From Isoetes taiwanensis (taxonomy: Eukaryota; Streptophyta; Lycopodiopsida; Isoetales; Isoetaceae): a stretch of 64,000 nucleotides of DNA. Shown here piece by piece: positions 13,966-25,642 of this stretch. Both the position numbers and the translations under genes were made by a program. The stretch covers positions 2,100,171 to 2,164,170 of the forward strand of contig JAJEKV010000037.1 of the NCBI GenBank assembly GCA_021234155.1, in the 5' to 3' direction. Every line of letters starts with the position of its first letter. Position 1 is the stretch's first letter. The notes below the pieces were generated by a model that was not told the origin of the DNA, searched no databases, and was given only the letters and a program-made list of their open reading frames with translations.

Positions 13966-16260
13966 ATGGAAGAAGTGGAGCAAAGAAACTTTATGGGAAA
14001 GAGGAAGAGGACAAGAGAGCAGGGAGACTCTAAAGAAGAGGAAACAAAGAAAGAGAAAAAAAAAAAGAAGAATGCTTTGATGCTTTGGAGTCCAAAGCTT
14101 ATGCCAATCAAGTGAGTAAACAAAAGATTGTGTTTAATCTAGTGTTCTCATTCAAAAGGCAAGTTTGTCAAATGGATTTGGAAGATAAAAGGGAAGTGCT
14201 AAATGATTTCTTGAAGCACAAAGAAATGAAGGATGTCACTTTGCTGATCACTTGAAGGATTCGTGAAGTCAAAAGCCATGTGATTGAGAACATTCGAGAA
14301 TCTATTCGGACTATAAAAGGATCTAGTAGTTTAGATTCTATGGCTGCAAGAAGAAGTGTACTTGCCATGTCTATTGGGAAGGAGACTTTAAATCAAGCTA
14401 TTAGCAAGAGAAGTTTGGGAAAAAGTTTTGGGAGTCCATCCTAGATGTATTGCGGCGACCAAGGAAAAACGTAAAGAAGTGGAGTTTAATAAGGAGGGAT
14501 GGGTATATTTTAGAAGGTCACTTGAGGTTTGATTCAATTGACAAATATGTCATTGAGCTGGTTCAAGTTTTTGGGACACAAATACAAGAGTTTCCCCTAA
14601 TGCAAAGGATGTGAAGTTCAAAGACTAGAGAGAAATGTGAAGGAGGAACATGCTACATTATCCGGAGGATACTCGAGGTGCAAATTATCTTTTGTTGATT
14701 TTTGGTGATATGTGCATCATTTGTAGATGTAGTTGGTGTTGCAACTAAGGTTTGAAGTACGAGTTCTTAATATGCAACTTAAACATTTCGAAAGCTGCTG
14801 CAGTTGGTGGTTGAGATTCAACTTAGGTTGTTAGTCCGCAGGTTGGTGTTGCGGTTAGTGTTTGAGCTCTATTACATAGTTTCAGTTTGTGTTGCGAGAG
14901 AGCATGTTAAATAGTTAGACTACGATTAGTGTTTTAGCAAGTGTTCGAAGTTATGTCGATGGTTGCGGTTTGTGATTATGTTTGTTGCGATTCACGGTTG
15001 GTGTTGCGTTATGACCATTAGTTGCGGAGTTGTATGTTTGTAGTTTATGTTTACGTTGTCATAGTGAGTTACGATGGCGGTTTATAGTTGCGATTAGAGT
15101 AGAGTTACATGTTCATGTGTACTTGTTATTTGACATGTTACTCACATATTTCTTGATTATGTTTTGCGAATGAGATGTTCATTAAATTCAAAGAGCAAAG
15201 ACCCATAAAATTACAATTGGCCAAAGAGCATTTGAAAACTAAAACCATGGTATGTAATGAAATTGAAACAGTTCAATTCATGTTGTTGCATTCATCATGT
15301 GAGACTGCAGATGCTCTTGGATGGCTTAAATTCACTTAGAAATATGCATGTAGAATGTTGCACCTGTGCATGTGAGGTATGCCAATCCACAGCCAACTAT
15401 GTGCTGCCAAGACTAAGAAGTATAAGTCAACCACTCAGCTCGGCAATCCATATTGTGTCCTAGAGAAGAAAATCAAGAATTCCACAAGAAAGATTGCATT
15501 TATGGAGATTGTGGCAAAGGTGTGTGTCTCGGCTACCGTGTGTCCTCTAGAGTTGTCCGGAAGAAGGATTTGTGAGTTGGGAGTACCGGGATTATGAGGA
15601 AGGAGGTAAGGATAAGTGGGGAAACCCAAGAAAGTACTCCAAATAATGGTGGAGGAAAACAAAACCAAAAAGATCTTATGCACACATTGATTGACAGATT
15701 GGCAAAGTTTCCAAAGGTACGCCTTTAGGCACAAATGGCAAGCGATGCGGTTTAGGGATATGTTAGACAACCTCCCTTTGGGGTTATTGTATCCAGAGTA
15801 GACTTTGCGAGAACTTCACAATTCAATTGCGGGATCAAGTTCAATCTGCGTCTTGGACAAGCAAACAGTGTCGCCATTCTTGTACAAATCACATACTATT
15901 TGGAGCCTTCATCGGTGATGTCATCAAGGACACCCATTACTATATATCCGATGATACAAAACATGACACACTATTCGGCCCAAAGATGCATTTATGATGC
16001 ATCACAATTCATGAAAGAACGGGGCATACATCCAAAAAGCATTGGGTATTTTCAGATGGAGCCGCATCCCAATTCAAAGCTGCCCGCCATTCTATTTTGT
16101 AGGTATTCTCATGAGACACTCATTGAAATGATGTGGAATTTTTTTTTCGCTCCAATCACGGCAAAGGGGAGCATGATGGGAAGGCTGCAGAGTTGAAATG
16201 GTGGCTAAGGGAGATGATGAAGAGATCACGCAGTAAAAGTAGAATGTGCTGCTGATATTG
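13966..16260 (+). pseudogene. Broken transposase-like gene with SDG..SQFK and HGKG..DG motifs
   Basis: The fragments follow, in order, the layout of a transposon-like protein family known from many eukaryotic genomes mostly as uncharacterised proteins; I recall the pattern but no family name. Parts seen: a Lys/Glu-rich start (13966-14115); NTRVSPNAKDVK (near 14577); a Cys cluster CCTCACEVC (near 15355); VDFA followed in another frame by ENFTIQL (15798-15830); YYISDDTKHDT (near 15943); SDGAASQFKAA (from 16052); W-N-F-F then NHGKGEHDG (16154-16180). The acidic residues could form a DDE/RNase-H-like active site, which is inference. Stops (14113, 14253) and single-base shifts (near 15809, 15990, 16100, 16148) separate the parts, so it is inactive. 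No terminal inverted repeats were found. Confidence 0.65.
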
Positions 16261-16494
16261 TGAATATAGCCAGGGAGAATTTCACTGCTGTTGCTCCATC
16301 TTCAAGTGTGAACAAGAAACCAGTAAGAAGGTCGTTTTGGGAAGTGAAAAATGTGGATAGAAAGAATGCATGGGGTCTTTGAGGCCCGTGGAGGACACGA
16401 GGAACATTCATTCTGCATGCATTTAACTTAGCATCTCCCACGCAATTGCATATAAGGCGTTTATCTTGTTTCGTGCATATTGCCTTGATGCACA

Positions 16495-17019
16495 ATGGGA
16501 GAAGTGTCCAACAAGGAATATGTAGATGATTGGGAGCTCGTAGTTGTTGAGCCAAGCAAGGCTATAGCTGATGAATACGAGTTGCGCAGATCTGAAAGAG
16601 CTCTATTTTCTGGAGATGCAGCTGTGTTGAGTGATTTGGTAAGGGAAGGAGATAACTTCGCTGTCGCAGCTCCAAAGGACAATGATGAGGACACTTTATT
16701 TTGGATATTATTGTGTACGAAAGAGAAATATGTGGTTCAGACAGATTTTGAAGCCTATGGGAATTGGTTTTATAAAGGGGAAGAAGTTTTAGAGGGAACT
16801 TACTACAAAAAAGTCCCAAGATCGCTTACAGGTTACACTTTATGTTCTAACGAGCCAAAAGGCATTGTTTATGCTACCCAAGTTTGCTCAATAAGACTTG
16901 ATATGGCACAAGCAAAACATAGGCTGAAAGGAAACCAGGTTGTTTACAAACTTTGTGAAGCTGACAGTGAAAAGATTTTAGACAATCTCCCTGATGTGCT
17001 ATCAGACGAAGAGGATTAA
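16495..17019 (+). CDS. Open C-terminal part of the transposase-like gene (174 codons)
   Basis: The frame encodes an acidic protein starting MGEVSNKEYVDDWELVVVE. It follows the motif-bearing fragments on the same strand by about 300 bases. A middle segment, residues about 56-118, is rich in Tyr, Trp and Phe (FWILLCTKEKYVV, YGNWFYKGEEVLEGTYYKK) and suggests a small beta-barrel-like domain. Members of this transposon-like family usually end with such a region; that comparison is from memory. The start is the first ATG after the last stop; the functional protein would have been read through from upstream, so this is probably a remnant. An AATAAA signal lies at 17231-17236, about 210 bases after the stop. 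It could alternatively be an independent small gene. Confidence 0.45.
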   Translation: MGEVSNKEYVDDWELVVVEPSKAIADEYELRRSERALFSGDAAVLSDLVREGDNFAVAAPKDNDEDTLFWILLCTKEKYVVQTDFEAYGNWFYKGEEVLEGTYYKKVPRSLTGYTLCSNEPKGIVYATQVCSIRLDMAQAKHRLKGNQVVYKLCEADSEKILDNLPDVLSDEED

Positions 17020-18011
17020 ATATTCAGTTACAGTTGGAATGTAGTTAGTGTTGCAGTTCCTGTACTTGAAGCTTTAAGTGAAACAAACAGATCGAAGGGT
17101 CTGATTTATATTGTGTGCAGCTATGATGTATGCTGTTATTAAGTTGTTGATGTTTGCTGCTGCATCATCAACAAACAGTTAATTTTTGAAGTCAAATTTT
17201 GGACTTCTATTGTACTGTTCTTTTTTCTTGAATAAAACAAATATCCCTGCTCTGGTTTGGAAATATCAGATTGGATGTGTATTTGTATTATCACTGTTTT
17301 GATTTGGAAGGGCTCTAAGACAAAACTTCCTGATACAAAACATGAACACTTATATTACAAAACAGATTGGAACAAATCAGGATTGCATACATAAAGTCGT
17401 GCTCTAAATAGCACTGATACAGATCAAAAAAAGGCCAACCCAAAAAGGCCATGCAACCAAATTAGGCAAATATATTTATAAAAAGCATCTTTTCTGCTCC
17501 TAGCAGAATTCGCATGCATAGGAAGGACCCATCACTTCATACATGCACCACTCTTGCTGGCGACTTCAGGTTTAGGGCAGATCCGGAAGGAAGTGAACCG
17601 TGAACCCTAGAAAAAAAAACCAATGGTTATTGCTGGCGTATATCCCACAAGCCTAACCCAAATGAAAGGGCTTCACATATAAGCAATTAAAAAATTATTT
17701 CTAGTAAATGGGTTAATGTGGGGGCATGGGATGCCTTCTTGATGCACAGTTGTGTGTGTGTGTTGTCTTGGACCTATGCACAAATTTAGGTTGGATTGGT
17801 TGTTCATGGACCCCTGGCACCCTGGAATCCATGAGCAGCCATTCCTTTTGCCAAATTTCCGTGAAACTATAGCTAATCTCATTGCTATCCTTTTGCAAAA
17901 TTTTCGTGAAACTATAGCTAATCTCATTGCTAGTTAATACTGTGAACTTATTCACTACCTATCTGTTACATAAGCGTGAAAATCTAGCTCCATTTCTTTA
18001 GCCATAATTCC
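17020..18011. other. Intergenic DNA with a 45-bp tandem duplication
   Basis: No gene is supported. At about 17844-17933 two adjacent copies of a 44-46 base segment share GTGAAACTATAGCTAATCTC. A short GT run (17751-17762) lies beside an inverted pair of phrases, AATCCATGAG and the related TTCATGGACC. Confidence 0.4.
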
Positions 18012-18402
18012 GTGATCATCACTTGAATATGGTCTACATAAGTTTCATATGGTCAAATTGTTTTACATCACATAAGTTTCTACATATGGTCACATATGTT
18101 TCTACATCACTTGCATATGGTCACATCGTTTCTTTTAACTTCATAAGTGTGTTATGGGTTTAGGGTTAATTAGAACACATTAGAACTATTTATGATTCCA
18201 TAGTTTTAAATGCCTATTGGAATTTGCCTTTTTGGCACTAGTTAGAGTATCTTATGACCAAATGCACTAGTTTAAGGCATCTTCAAATGCATCCATAGTT
18301 TAAGTGCCACAATGTGCCTTATATTGAAATCATGACTTGTCTACATTGTTTCTTTTAACTATTGATGCTTCCATAGTTTTAGATTCGAATGTAAAGAATA
18401 AA
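18012..18402. repeat. Left copy of a local repeat, interrupted by Helitrons
   Basis: The segment from GATCATCACTTGAATATGG to GATTCGAATGTAAAGAATAAA recurs, shortened inside, at 24862-24966. This copy is cut at 18402/18403 by the Helitron pair and resumes at 24825 with TTTATGTAGAACATTCTCTT. Confidence 0.85.
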
Positions 18403-18407
18403 TCTTA

Positions 18408-21400
18408 TCTTATATTATAATGTTTTAGTGCAAGTAATGGACCACGCCCTAGATCGGACGGCTGAGATTCGCTCTCTGTTTAACGGTCAAGATTGCCCCT
18501 TGAACATTAAAACTATCCTTTTTTTTTTCTCTCTTTTGCTCCCGCAAGCAGCAGAACGATGGCAGATTGGGCACCGCATTCTTCCACTCTCAAGCCCCTT
18601 CTCTGTTATAACCTTATTCGGCTTATGCCCCTTTTATGTGCAGATTATTGCGTGCATAACTTTGTTCCTCTTTGGCCATAGCCTAACCCTATCCGTCGGA
18701 GTTGAGGCCGCCTTCACTTACACTCTTGATGCAGCAGTAGCAGTTCAATAGAAAGAATGGAGGTCAAAGTGAATGTAAGGATGACACGAAGGCAACAGGG
18801 GATGGTATTGGATCAACTTTTGACTTTTTTCCCATGGCAAGGGAAGGGTCGCCATAGCTGTATATGCACAAACCTTTTTTAGTGTAAGGCTGCAGGTAGG
18901 TCTCACTGCCGGACACGCCACCATAGCCATCCTCTGCCCTAACTTCGCGGTTGGAGAATCACAAACAGCAGGCCAGGATTTGATGATCGATTTTATGGCT
19001 AAGATTTGGTATGATTTCTATTTACAATTCATATTTTGATCTATATTGTTTCCTTCATCAGATTTGTTTTGAGAAGCTGTCATAGTGGCTGCATCTCGGG
19101 ACAGTTCAAAGAATCATTGATGTTGTAACTACATTATCTTTTCCCTTTAAAATAATAGATCAATTTGGCTCCCACATCGTATATACGCTTTGTCCTCCTG
19201 CTATGTGATATGTTCCGGTAAAAAATTAGAGTTAGCTTGAATTTTATGTCTGCACAACCAGTTTATTCTTCTACATGCATTCATATAAGATCTTCTGATT
19301 CTATAAATTTTAGTCCAGAATTCCAAGTTTTGATCAATTTTACATGATTTTCTGATTTGGCTATGGCGGCCATCTCTTGATATTCCAGACCTGTCAATCC
19401 AATCTTGAATCCTGTTTAACAGAATGCAGTCTCTTCTTAGCAGTCACTGGCACAATCCTGGCTCATTGGAAGCTTATTCAACCTTCCATTAGAATGTCAT
19501 GGCAGGGTCATGCTTTGGGACAAAGATCATTCACATCAAGCTAAAGATAACGAGCTTATGTCTGCGGCATCCGCCACATGTATATTACGAAATCCACCAT
19601 AGGTATATTACGAAATATTTATTCTGATTATTTTGATTCAACAAACAATCTGTCGGTTTCAATAAAGGATCTGTCCATTTGCTTTGGATTTGGCAGGAAT
19701 GTTTCTGGAATGCTGGAATAGTTGGGAGCAGTGTATTTTCTTATTTCCTTGCACAGTGGTCACGAGACAAAGTTATAGTATGGCAGCAAACCATGATGTA
19801 CTCTCCTTCAATGCAGAGATCAATGAAAATCCAGTGCAGCAGATGCTGCAACTGAAAAGCAATGAGAAATAGTCATTGACTTTGGAATTCTGTAACTCTT
19901 GCTTATAGTGTGGTTAATGGGCTACTATGGATTCATGCTCCTCCTAGCCATTACCTTGCAGACTATAAGGACACCGATTATAAAGCAAGAAGACAATTGT
20001 CATTGACTTTGAACTTTGCAAATTCAAGTTACCGACATTTTGCAACTCTTACTCCCTTATAGTCTGCCACATCCAGGACATTATAGAGTAGCTTTACTTT
20101 CAACAATTGGATATTTTTCCCATGAGATATTGGGTTCCTCGACTATGTTCTGATGTTGAAAATATGTCATCTCGGTGCGCACCGGTTCCAGGAAATACCA
20201 GGAACCTTGAATGTAGACGAACTGGATAGAGATTTACGAGCTGGTCTTTTCTAAAACCAATGACCAATTCATATATTCATATGTACAAAATAGGACTGAT
20301 CATGAAAAAATTGCAGTTTAGCAAAGATGGGAGTTCGACATGCTTTACTGTATTATAATATGTATTACGGATTTTGTAGTGGCCAGGCAATAGCCATATT
20401 GTTATTTTATATCTGAGAACAGTGTTGTGTAAAACAACTTGAAAGATTCCTTCCTGTAATTTCTGATTCTTCCATTAATGGTTTCCATTTCCGTTATATA
20501 TATATAGCCCGTATTTAGAGTCAAGTTTGAGAGATTCAAAATATCAATAAAAGATAAAATGACTTGAATCGAAAGATTCAATAAGATGCTGCCATAAGGG
20601 TTTCCCTCCATCAATGAATCAGGAGTGAGCCGTGCCAGTAAGGCAAGGTGCATTCATAATGCTGAAGATGGGCGGTACCAGGGCCAAAAGAGACCAAATC
20701 ATGTACATGTCCATTGTGTAGACAAACATTAAAACAAGGAGTTGTTTGGTTGCCCTTTTTGAATTTTTTTCCACGAAATCTAAAACACATACGTAATGAT
20801 ATGAACAAGTAATATAATGATATGCAAGTGTAGTTGTCTCCATGCCCCATCCACATGACAACACCAACCAAAGCTATACCAAGTTAATAAAAAGTAAAGA
20901 CACCTCATCACAACTTCCTCTCTAAAGCAAATGACACCCATGGAAGTCACTCAAAAGAATATCCTTATAGCTCCCTATCAATATCCCACACTCTAAACCC
21001 GAATATATATGCTCACGAACATCTCATCTAATAGGATATTTTTTCTTGAAGTGGAAGTCGCAAGTGAAGAATTTAGAGGGTATTCTAATCATGTCATATC
21101 AAGTGATACAAATAGATAATTATTGTTATAGATTGCAGCATGGGGGGACATGCTCTTTACATGTACAATTGTAGATAGTTGCCAACATGACTTTGGCATA
21201 GCAAGTGGGGATATGCCCTGCACAACATGTACAATTGCAGATAGTTGTTAGGTCAGACAACAACATAACTTTGGCATAGCAAGTGGGGATATGCTCTGCA
21301 CAACGATGACGACGACGACGACGTATCTTTCTACCTTGATCTTCTAAGTGCAAATAGGATACATTACTTCAACATGGAGAATTATTGTCATTATGATTTT

Positions 21401-21655
21401 GTCAGATATTAAGAGACTGGAGCAGAAAGTGAGAGTCGTAGATAAGTTAAGGTAAGAACATCATGAACTAGACCTTTGTATGCTATGTTTTTAGGAACTG
21501 TTCTAGAATGATGCTCTACTAAGTGTTAAAGATGCTTATTGGTTAAAAAAGAAATATTGAGCTAAAACCAATCCGTTAGCATGGTCACATCATTCTCTTT
21601 AACATCATCTACACATTCTCAACTTATGCCCAGCAACGCTGGGCACCGTTACTAG
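18408..21655 (+). mobile_element. Inner non-autonomous Helitron (H1) nested in H2
   Basis: It starts TCTTATATTATAATG at 18408 and ends CTAG at 21652-21655, preceded by hairpin GCCCAGC-AAC-GCTGGGC at 21628-21644. It is inserted at the A/T between base 5 and base 6 of H2, and removing it restores the H2 start exactly. The interior (3.2 kb) differs from H2. It contains a duplicated segment with TTTGGCATAGCAAGTGGGG (about 21182-21225 and 21261-21304) and a (GAC)n run near 21306. The longest interior frame, 18428-18751, covers 107 codons with no domain. It needs helicase and Rep supplied elsewhere. Confidence 0.85.
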
Positions 21656-23276
21656 TATTATAATGTTTTAGTGCAAGTAATGGACCACGCCCTAGATCGG
21701 ACGGCAAAAAACGACCTAACCAGAATCTGCCAGAATCGGACGGCAAAAAACGAACCAGAATCTGCCAGAATCGGACGGCCTGCCAGAATCGGACGGCCAA
21801 AATTAGACTGTGGTTATTCAAATAAAAAGGGAATGTTTTTTATCCAATCGAGCTTACGATAGCAGATAAGCAGAGGTTACGATTGCAGCACCACCGCCCG
21901 CCGCCCGTTCTGATGCCTACCCTAGCTGCGGAGGCTGGATTGTTTTGCTTTTCTATGCTCAATCTCCAGCTTTTCTGTGCGGGTTGTACTGGAGGAACAG
22001 GGATCTAAGCATAGTGAGCTTAGTATACATCCAAATCTATGAGGCCAGAAACCTAGCTCTGGCAAAGACAGAAAGTTATATGACTCTTTGGATTTTAAGC
22101 TCTAAATCTTCTATTTTGTTACAAAGGATGCGGAATGCCGCCGCCCAAATGAAGGATTACCATACTGAAGATGCTGCATATTCTTAAAGCTTAGTTCTAC
22201 TCGGGATATTGGCAGGAAGCCTAATTGGAACATGAGCAGCATTGCTTCAATGGCTTCTTTAAGAAAGTCTAAAAAGAGCACCATAGAATCGCTCTGGAAT
22301 TGGGCCGTTGAACATGAGCTTCCTGATGTCGATAAGCCTTTGTTTAATCTTTTTCTATTCTGTCAAAGTTGCATCACTGTTTTGCTGTAATATGAGTTTT
22401 CAATATTCCTTCTTTTTACTTCAGGGGTGCTTTGGGCCACGTTTTTTACAGACTCAATCAGAAGATGGCATCAATCTTGGCTGGATATTGTAGGTATGCA
22501 TGTTATTATCTATCGTGTTGGATTGTTAAGCAATAACTAGAAGAACTATCGTCATGTGCAACTAAAAACTTGGTCTATCAAAGGCTGGGAAAGTAGAACA
22601 TTGTTTATCTGCCATTTGCTCTAGAAAGCTTGGTCTAGATAGATCAATTATACAACATTGTTCTTCGTGATGAGTGGAATGTACACATGTTAGACAAAAG
22701 CTTGGATTATTTAGAAGATACAATAAGCTTAATAATCCTTAATTTTTGTTTTCTGCCTACCCAGGTTGAAGGATTTCTGATGTGTGCTACTGAGCAACTG
22801 CAAGCACTGCAAGAAGAACGCAAGGTTTGCATCCTTGCACTTTCATTGAAATTCCATGATGCACATGATTAGTTGCAATTGTACAGGCCTATAAGGTGGT
22901 AAATCCAGGCCTAAACCAGGCTTCCAGGGTGCACAGTTGATATTTAAGCAGAACGACTTGCCATCATGGTGAAAGCCGTTGTTGTTGTTACACCATCCAA
23001 ATAATTAAGGACAAATATTTTGAAAGTTCGTTTTTGAGCCGTGTGAGCTCTTCTTCTTAGATCCCGAGTGTGTTTCCATGGCACAGTCCTACAAAATTTG
23101 TCGAGATAAGGTTCCACCAATCCAAAGGAAGATTCTATTCTTTTATTATTGGGTATTTCAACTCCTCCAACACAAGCACAACAGGTGTTCAGCACAGCTT
23201 CCTGTGCTTCAGAGCTGCATTGTAGAGACAAGTCTACGTTCACTATTTAGGAAATGATAAAAGCAGGTGCAGGTCT

Positions 23277-23448
23277 TAAATTTTTCTGAAAGTAGATATG
23301 AAGACAAAGCAGGCTGTGGTTTTCTTTTCTGCATTCAGTCAAGGTAAATACTTGCATTCAGCCATTAAATTTTTCTGAAAGTAGATATGAAGACAAAGCA
23401 GCCTGTGGTTTTCTTTTCTGCATTTAGTCAAGGTAAATACTTGCATTC
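23277..23448 (+). repeat. 86-bp tandem duplication inside H2
   Basis: Two adjacent copies of about 86 bases share CTGAAAGTAGATATGAAG and differ at only a few bases. The boundary is near 23363. A second recent duplication of about 46 bases lies at 24208-24299. Confidence 0.85.
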
Positions 23449-24824
23449 AGCCTTCTGCAAAATGACTTTCGTACGTTGTTAGCCTTCTGCAAAATGACTT
23501 TTTATAGGAAATGCTTTATAGAGTAAGAGACAACTTGATATTTCATCCCACCAATGAAGCTCTGCTATTCTGAAGGATATTATGAAGTGCTTTTCTAAAA
23601 AGGCAAGTCTGTTTTTTCACCAACTACAACATTTTGTGATCTTCCAATAGTGCAAAGTCCTTTTAATAAATAGAACAAGAATCTTTTTATATGCCAATAT
23701 AATGCATCAAGATTCAATTCCAAGCAAGTACATAATGAGGTAGCTTGATTGCTGGCTCCTAAGACTCAAAAGGCAATACATGCTCTACTCAGATCAGTAC
23801 TGACCCAGTACATGACAGGAAGGCAAACCAAAAGAGGGCCTACAATTTTCAATTCCTATAAAAAAATGTGATTATTCTTATTCTCAATTTTCCATGACTG
23901 CAAGTAGAAGTAAGCGTAAGCAGAAAAGGAGAGAGGCTAGATCTGCAAAAAATAATGTTCTCTTATTTCTTTAGATTTCTCGAGTTGTAAAAACAGGCAG
24001 AACTTAGTGTTGCTCCACTATTATGTGTTATCTCATCTGTTATTACTGTTATATGTTGGAAATGGAGCATAAAGAATGTCATGTTGCTAAGGGAAGCAAT
24101 TGAGGTACAAATATTTTAGTTGCAAGGGCAATTCGAATTGGCAGTTTCTTAGCTTTGCATGCTTTTGCATTTTATCATCTGTTACAAATAGCAAGTTAGG
24201 CATCTCTGAGCATGAACGAACTTGAATTATCCAATACATCTTTTGAATAATATTAGCATGAACGAACTTGAATTATCCAATACATCTTTTGAATAATATT
24301 ATAATGTGGTATTCAAGTATTATTTTTTCACGTTTTTATTCCACGTAGACTCACCTAGCACTTATCTTTGAATGTTGCTTTTAGGACAATTCGCGTAGTG
24401 GACCAAATACACATTGTTGTTAAGGATTATGTTTCATTTGCATCATGCGCAAAGTTGTAGAAGTTAAACAAGTGCTCATGTAAACTAGAGACTAAAAACT
24501 TTAATGGTACAAAAGACATGCTTCTCAATTGGCATGACAATTATCTCTAATATGGAAGCAATGTAATCTTATAATTTTGGAAATATAGCTTTGGCAAGTT
24601 AGATAGAAGCAATTCCACCTTCTAGAACAACAATTTTTGCATTCCTATATCTTTAGCATTTATTATTTTTATAGTTAATGAAGTCCAAAGGTTTTGAGAG
24701 CCCTTTTACATAACTTAAAGTCCTAGAGTACTAGAGTATGGGACAATTTCTCTATGGATTTGCCTAATTATATGATATTTATGACAAGGAGTTTGAGCCC
24801 AGCAACGCTGGGCACCGTTACTAG

Positions 24825-24990
24825 TTTATGTAGAACATTCTCTTGAACACTTGAACTATTGATCATCACTTGAATATGGTCTACATAAGTTTCATATGGT
24901 CAAATTGTTTTACATCACATAAGTTTGTACATCACATAAGTTTTAGATTCGAATGTAAAGAATAAATTTATGTAGAACATTCTCTTAACG
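24825..24990. repeat. End of left repeat copy and right repeat copy with empty Helitron site
   Basis: Bases 24825-24850 continue the copy broken at 18402. The second copy begins at about 24862 and reads without a break through GTAAAGAATAAATTTATG. Its junction 24966/24967 is the unoccupied version of the Helitron insertion point. Confidence 0.85.
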
Positions 24991-25073
24991 AAAAAAATCT
25001 AGGTATGCTTGCATGGGCTCGGGTTCCGAGGCAAGGACATTGATGGCACCTTTACAACCGTTTCTATTAATTC

Positions 25074-25080
25074 TATATAA
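25074..25080 (+). promoter_or_regulatory. Possible TATA box
   Basis: TATATAA lies 106 bases before the ATG at 25186. That fits a start site near 25105 and a leader of about 80 bases. It is one match in A/T-rich DNA. Confidence 0.3.
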
Positions 25081-25185
25081 TGCCATTTTTTCGCGCGATT
25101 TTTTCGTCTTCCACTCACTTTCGACTTCCAGTTCCTTGTTCTTCCCGTTCAGATCACTCAGTCCTCCAATTTCTTCAAGAGAGAC

Positions 25186-25461
25186 ATGGCCAGGATCAAG
25201 TACACGGCCAGGAAGGCCGACGCAAAATCCTCCCCGACTTCCTCCACTTCCAGCAATGGGGGCATGCAAATGACCTTTGTTGCTAAATTTTCATGCAGGG
25301 AAGTCAATCGAGTCATTGAGCAAGGTGCTATAGTTTCTAAGAGAGTCCAGCAGTGGATTGACCGTGTTTTGCCTCATGAGGAGCGCCTTTTGCAGATGAC
25401 CATGCAATCTGATGGACTTTATCTTTATGTGGAGCTGCAGATGCCCCCTCCTGATCACTAG
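25186..25461 (+). CDS. Small ORF (91 codons) with a histone H3-tail-like start
   Basis: The product begins MARIKYTARKADAK, matching seven of nine residues of the canonical H3 tail ARTKQTARK, including the positions of R2, K4, T6, R8 and K9. The rest of the tail does not follow H3: residues 15-27 are a Ser/Thr/Pro/Gly spacer, and the following segment (FVAKFSCREVNRVIEQG, then WIDRVLPHEERLL) contains no histone fold that I recognise. A TATA-like sequence lies 106 bases upstream. It could be an H3-variant exon with foreign sequence attached, a tail mimic, or chance. The stop at 25459 is followed by the 3' region of a local direct repeat. Confidence 0.4.
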   Translation: MARIKYTARKADAKSSPTSSTSSNGGMQMTFVAKFSCREVNRVIEQGAIVSKRVQQWIDRVLPHEERLLQMTMQSDGLYLYVELQMPPPDH

Positions 25462-25642
25462 CCAATATAATGTCCAGCAGCTTAGAGCTTGTTTTTTTTT
25501 TTGGTTTAGGGTTTAGAGCTTCGAGCTTGATTTTTTTTTGTAAAGCATCCACCTGATGGTTTTCCTTCTATGTTACTCGAAACAGAAACTTTGTGTAATT
25601 TCGAGCTTGCTTTTCCTGTAAGACAACCACCTGATGGTTTTT

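Larger units (their letters stand above)
18403..24824 (+). mobile_element. Outer non-autonomous Helitron (H2), interrupted by H1
   Basis: H2 consists of TCTTA at 18403-18407 plus 21656-24824; its interior is split by H1. Joined, its start reads TCTTATATTATAATG, identical to the start of the Helitron at 34230. It ends with hairpin GCCCAGC-AAC-GCTGGGC (24797-24813), 11 further bases and CTAG at 24821-24824, before host T. It lies between A and T with no target duplication, the Helitron signature. After the shared 50-base 5' block it has four copies of ATCGGACGGC (21696, 21735, 21770, 21788). No RepHel protein is encoded. Intervals 22425-22493 and 22763-22826 have AG and GT borders like exons and might be captured gene fragments, but they do not join in one frame. 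Confidence 0.85.

Noticed and set aside
17690-17740. CTAGTAAATGGG with a GGCAT/ATGCC pair as a Helitron 3' end
   Set aside because: The stem is only 5 bp and lies about 22 bases from the CTAG rather than about 11; it lacks the AACG loop of the family.
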